A stretch of DNA of 7,245 nucleotides from positions 1 through 7,245 of the forward strand of contig CAIPGJ010000303.1 in NCBI GenBank assembly GCA_903864555.1. Direction: 5' to 3'. A model generated the notes under the pieces. The model saw nothing but the letters and a program-made list of their open reading frames with translations, searched no databases and had not been told where the DNA came from. The position numbers were made by a program, and so were the translations under genes. The DNA is from an uncultured Pseudomonadota bacterium (GTDB taxonomy: Bacteria; Pseudomonadota; Gammaproteobacteria; Burkholderiales; SG8-39). Shown here in pieces: positions 5,562-7,245 of the stretch (position 1 is its first letter; the number at the start of each line of letters is the position of its first letter).

Positions 5562-5608
5562 ATGCCAAGGTAATGCACAGGTGATGCAAAGGTGATGGAC
5601 CATTGATG
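5562..5608 (+). repeat. 11-bp tandem repeat forming a chain of overlapping three-codon ORFs up to the MFS start
   Basis: Units starting at 5562, 5573, 5584 and 5595 read ATGCCAAGGTA, ATGCACAGGTG, ATGCAAAGGTG and a degenerate ATGGACCATTG. Each encodes a tripeptide and a stop (M-P-R, M-H-R, M-Q-R, M-D-H). Each stop overlaps the next ATG by one base (TAATG once, TGATG three times), and the fourth stop overlaps the MFS ATG at 5606. Because 11 is one short of 12, each ORF lies one frame back from its neighbour. The first three units also carry an AGGT core. A G-rich GGGGGGGTGG (5543-5552) could act as a ribosome site for the first ATG. The arrangement is directly visible; a translational role is inference. 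Confidence 0.75.
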
Positions 5609-7057
5609 GGCACGGCGTCCGCCACGACGGTCGAATCGCTGCGCGAGCGGCATGGCTCGCGCTACAAGTGGCTGGTCCTGCTCACCGTGATGGTGGGCAT
5701 GATGGGCTCCATCCTCTCCTCCACCATCGTCAATGTCGCGGTGCCGGATCTGAGCCGGCATTTCCATCTCGGCCACGAGCGCGCGCAATGGGTGGCGGCT
5801 GCCTTCATGATGGCCATGATGCTGTCCCTGCTCACCACGCCCTGGCTGCTGGCGCGCTACGGCCTGCGGCGCACCTTCATCGGCGCCAATGTGCTGCTCG
5901 CGGCGGGCGGCATCGCCGCCGGCCTGGCCTGGGACTTCAACTTGCTGATCGCCCTGCGCGTGGTGGAGGGCTTGGCCTCGGGCGTGCTGCAGGTGCTGCC
6001 CAACATCCTCATCATGCGCGCCTTCGAATCGCATCAGCAGGGCCGCGCCACCGGCATCTTCGGCTTCGGTGTGGTGTTCGCCCCGGCGCTGGGGCCCAGC
6101 CTGGGCGGCATCCTGATTGAATATTTCGGCTGGCGCTCGATCTTCTTTTCCGTGGTGCCCTTTTGTTTTGTCGCCATCCTGCTGGCGCGACGTTACCTGC
6201 CCGAGGTGTCGGCCCTGGTGGAAGGCCGCAAGCCCTTTGACTGGCTGGGCATGCTGTGGGTGGGGGCGAGCGCCGTGGGCCTGCTGAACGGCCTGGTCGA
6301 GCTGCAGGATGCCAAGACCCTCTACCCGGCGGGCATCGTGGTGCTGAGCGGCCTTGGCCTGGCGAGCTTTGTCTTCTACCAGTTGCGTGCCAGCCATCCC
6401 CTGCTCAACGTGCGCCTGTTCGCCCATCGCCAGGTCGCAGTGGGCGCAGCGGTAGCCTTTGCCCATGGCTTCGGCATTTTCGGCTCCACCTACCTGGTGC
6501 CGGTGTTCCTGCAGACGGCGCTGGCCTACACGCCCTCGCAGGCGGGCATGGCGCTGTTGCCGGCGGGCCTGGCCCTGGCGCTGGTGATGCCCTTGGGCGG
6601 GCGCATGGCCGACCGCCATCGGCCGGGGCCGCTGGTGACGGTGGGCCTGGTCCTGCTGGCGCTGTCGCTGGTGCTGACCGGCGCTTCGGAAAAGGGCACG
6701 GCCTACCTGCTGGTGCTGTGGTGGATCCTGGTCGGGCGCGTGGGCATCGGCATCATGGCCCCGGCGCTGACCCTGGGCACCCTGCGAGGCTTGCCGCAAC
6801 AGGACATCTCCCAGGCGGCCAGCATGACCGCTTTCACACGTCAGTTCGGCGGCGCGGCGGGCATCAGCATTGTCGGCAGCGTGCTGCAGTGGCGCCTGCT
6901 GGTGAATGGCGGTGGTGTCGAGCCCCCCGAGGCCAGCCCGGCCTACATCCATGCCTTCGAGGAAGGCTTCTGGTTTCTGGCCGCCTTCTCGTTTTTCGCG
7001 GCGGTGGGCGGCTGGTTTCTGCGGCCGACTCACAGGCCGTCGGCAACGCCCGGCTGA
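5606..7057 (+). CDS. MFS transporter, DHA2-type (14 helices), probable drug or organic-anion exporter
   Basis: This 483-residue inner-membrane protein has the hydrophobic profile of the 14-helix DHA2 (EmrB/QacA) branch. Motif D1 in helix 1 reads ILSSTIVNVAVPDL (36-49), with Ser38 where most members have an acidic residue (LDxTIVNVALP). The loop 2-3 motif A is degenerate (TPWLLARYGLRRTF, 78-91), while its second-half counterpart LGGRMADRHRP (330-340) is clearer. Helix 5 motif C reads GFGVVFAPALGPSLGG (153-168), the antiporter signature, followed by GWRSIFF (175-181). A TAFTRQFGGAAGISIVGSVL block (408-427) is typical of the C-terminal half. The family exports substrates by proton antiport; the substrate is unknown. 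ATG 5606 is preferred because it aligns with family N-termini; a TTG at 5603 adds one residue. No Shine-Dalgarno is well placed (AAGG ends 13 bases upstream), and the mini-ORF chain leads straight into the start. No HlyD-type adaptor is nearby. Confidence 0.92.
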   Translation: MGTASATTVESLRERHGSRYKWLVLLTVMVGMMGSILSSTIVNVAVPDLSRHFHLGHERAQWVAAAFMMAMMLSLLTTPWLLARYGLRRTFIGANVLLAAGGIAAGLAWDFNLLIALRVVEGLASGVLQVLPNILIMRAFESHQQGRATGIFGFGVVFAPALGPSLGGILIEYFGWRSIFFSVVPFCFVAILLARRYLPEVSALVEGRKPFDWLGMLWVGASAVGLLNGLVELQDAKTLYPAGIVVLSGLGLASFVFYQLRASHPLLNVRLFAHRQVAVGAAVAFAHGFGIFGSTYLVPVFLQTALAYTPSQAGMALLPAGLALALVMPLGGRMADRHRPGPLVTVGLVLLALSLVLTGASEKGTAYLLVLWWILVGRVGIGIMAPALTLGTLRGLPQQDISQAASMTAFTRQFGGAAGISIVGSVLQWRLLVNGGGVEPPEASPAYIHAFEEGFWFLAAFSFFAAVGGWFLRPTHRPSATPG

Positions 7058-7094
7058 ACTGCGGCGTCCATCCAGCAGCGTCGATCTTGTGGTT
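7058..7094. other. Short convergent gap between the MFS and gamma-glutamyltransferase genes
   Basis: These 37 bases separate two facing stop codons. No stable stem followed by a T-run is visible on either strand, so how the transcripts end is unclear. Confidence 0.5.
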
Positions 7095-7245
7095 TCAATC
7101 GCCTGCGGCGATGCCATCCCGCCGCGGATCGGCGCCGCCCTGCAGCACCCGCCGGCCGCCCCGTTGAATGACGCTGATGACATGCAGGCCGCTGGTTTCC
7201 TCGCCGATGCTGATGGCGTGGCCGCGCTGGCGCAGTGCCGCGGCC
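7095..7245 (-). CDS. ggt: Gamma-glutamyltransferase, C-terminal fragment (gene continues beyond right edge)
   Basis: Only the last 49 codons and the TGA (7097-7095) are in the window. The translation ends in RRVLQGGADPRRDGIAAGD, the characteristic C-terminus of bacterial gamma-glutamyltransferase / cephalosporin acylase-like Ntn hydrolases (GGADPRRDG). It is preceded by ALRQRGHAISIGEETSGLHV, which fits the small-subunit end. The full family protein is about 530-580 residues and self-cleaves before a catalytic threonine that lies outside the window. It normally hydrolyses or transfers gamma-glutamyl groups of glutathione in the periplasm; localisation and active site cannot be checked here. 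It converges on the MFS gene with a 37-bp gap. Confidence 0.88.
   Translation of the reverse strand, partial: AAALRQRGHAISIGEETSGLHVISVIQRGGRRVLQGGADPRRDGIAAGD

Noticed and set aside
6256..7167. A 303-codon plus-strand frame overlapping the MFS gene and the gamma-glutamyltransferase end
   Set aside because: It is a shifted frame of the MFS gene, Gly/Ala/Pro/Arg-rich, with no domain.
4751..7183. An 810-codon open frame on the minus strand across the racemase-fold and MFS genes
   Set aside because: It is exactly antisense to two well-supported genes. Its translation is low-complexity (rich in Gln, His, Ala, Gly, Arg) with no domain, as expected from codon bias in GC-rich genes.
1..7245. Mobile element, CRISPR, toxin-antitoxin, phage or anti-phage system
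   Set aside because: No transposase, integrase, regularly spaced repeat array, small toxin-antitoxin pair or nuclease/helicase gene is visible; every sizeable frame is explained by the eight genes listed.

Overview
The window is GC-rich, gene-dense chromosomal DNA with short intergenic gaps and good Shine-Dalgarno sites at several starts. Two orphan TctC/Bug-type periplasmic binding proteins, a racemase-fold protein and a NIPSNAP protein point to a betaproteobacterium of the order Burkholderiales, plausibly Alcaligenaceae (Bordetella/Achromobacter-like). That is inferred from gene content only. No RNA gene, CRISPR array, insertion sequence, phage gene or attachment site was seen. Eight protein genes are supported, two of them cut by the window edges.

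Left block, minus strand (1-1765): a probable three-gene operon. A CoA-binding (YccU-like) protein starts at 1765. A 94-residue two-helix membrane protein (1290-1006) begins four bases after its stop. An O-acetylhomoserine sulfhydrylase-type PLP enzyme (MetY) starts at 941 and runs off the left edge. A 64-bp AT-rich gap precedes metY.

Central block (1766-4532): a divergent promoter region leads right to a NIPSNAP-family protein (1945-2298). A structured gap follows, holding a GC hairpin, a pentamer tandem repeat and a 23-bp palindrome, and then a secreted Bug-type binding protein (2436-3446). A second Bug-type protein (3528-4532, minus strand) converges on it. Neither has TctA/TctB membrane partners here.

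Right block (4533-7245): a 245-bp divergent intergenic region with nested inverted repeats separates the second Bug gene from an Asp/Glu/hydantoin-racemase-fold protein (4778-5491) that lacks both expected catalytic cysteines. A DHA2-type 14-helix MFS transporter (5606-7057) follows. Its start codon is the last link of an unusual 11-bp tandem array in which every unit is a three-codon ORF whose stop overlaps the next start. The C-terminal end of a gamma-glutamyltransferase converges from the right edge (7095-7245, minus strand).

Functionally the left block is sulfur-amino-acid metabolism. The central and right blocks look like capture, conversion and transport of small carboxylates or amino-acid derivatives, with substrates unknown. 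The strongest candidate for something undescribed is the mini-ORF chain before the MFS gene. The cysteine-less racemase homologue and the operator-like nested dyads upstream of it come next.
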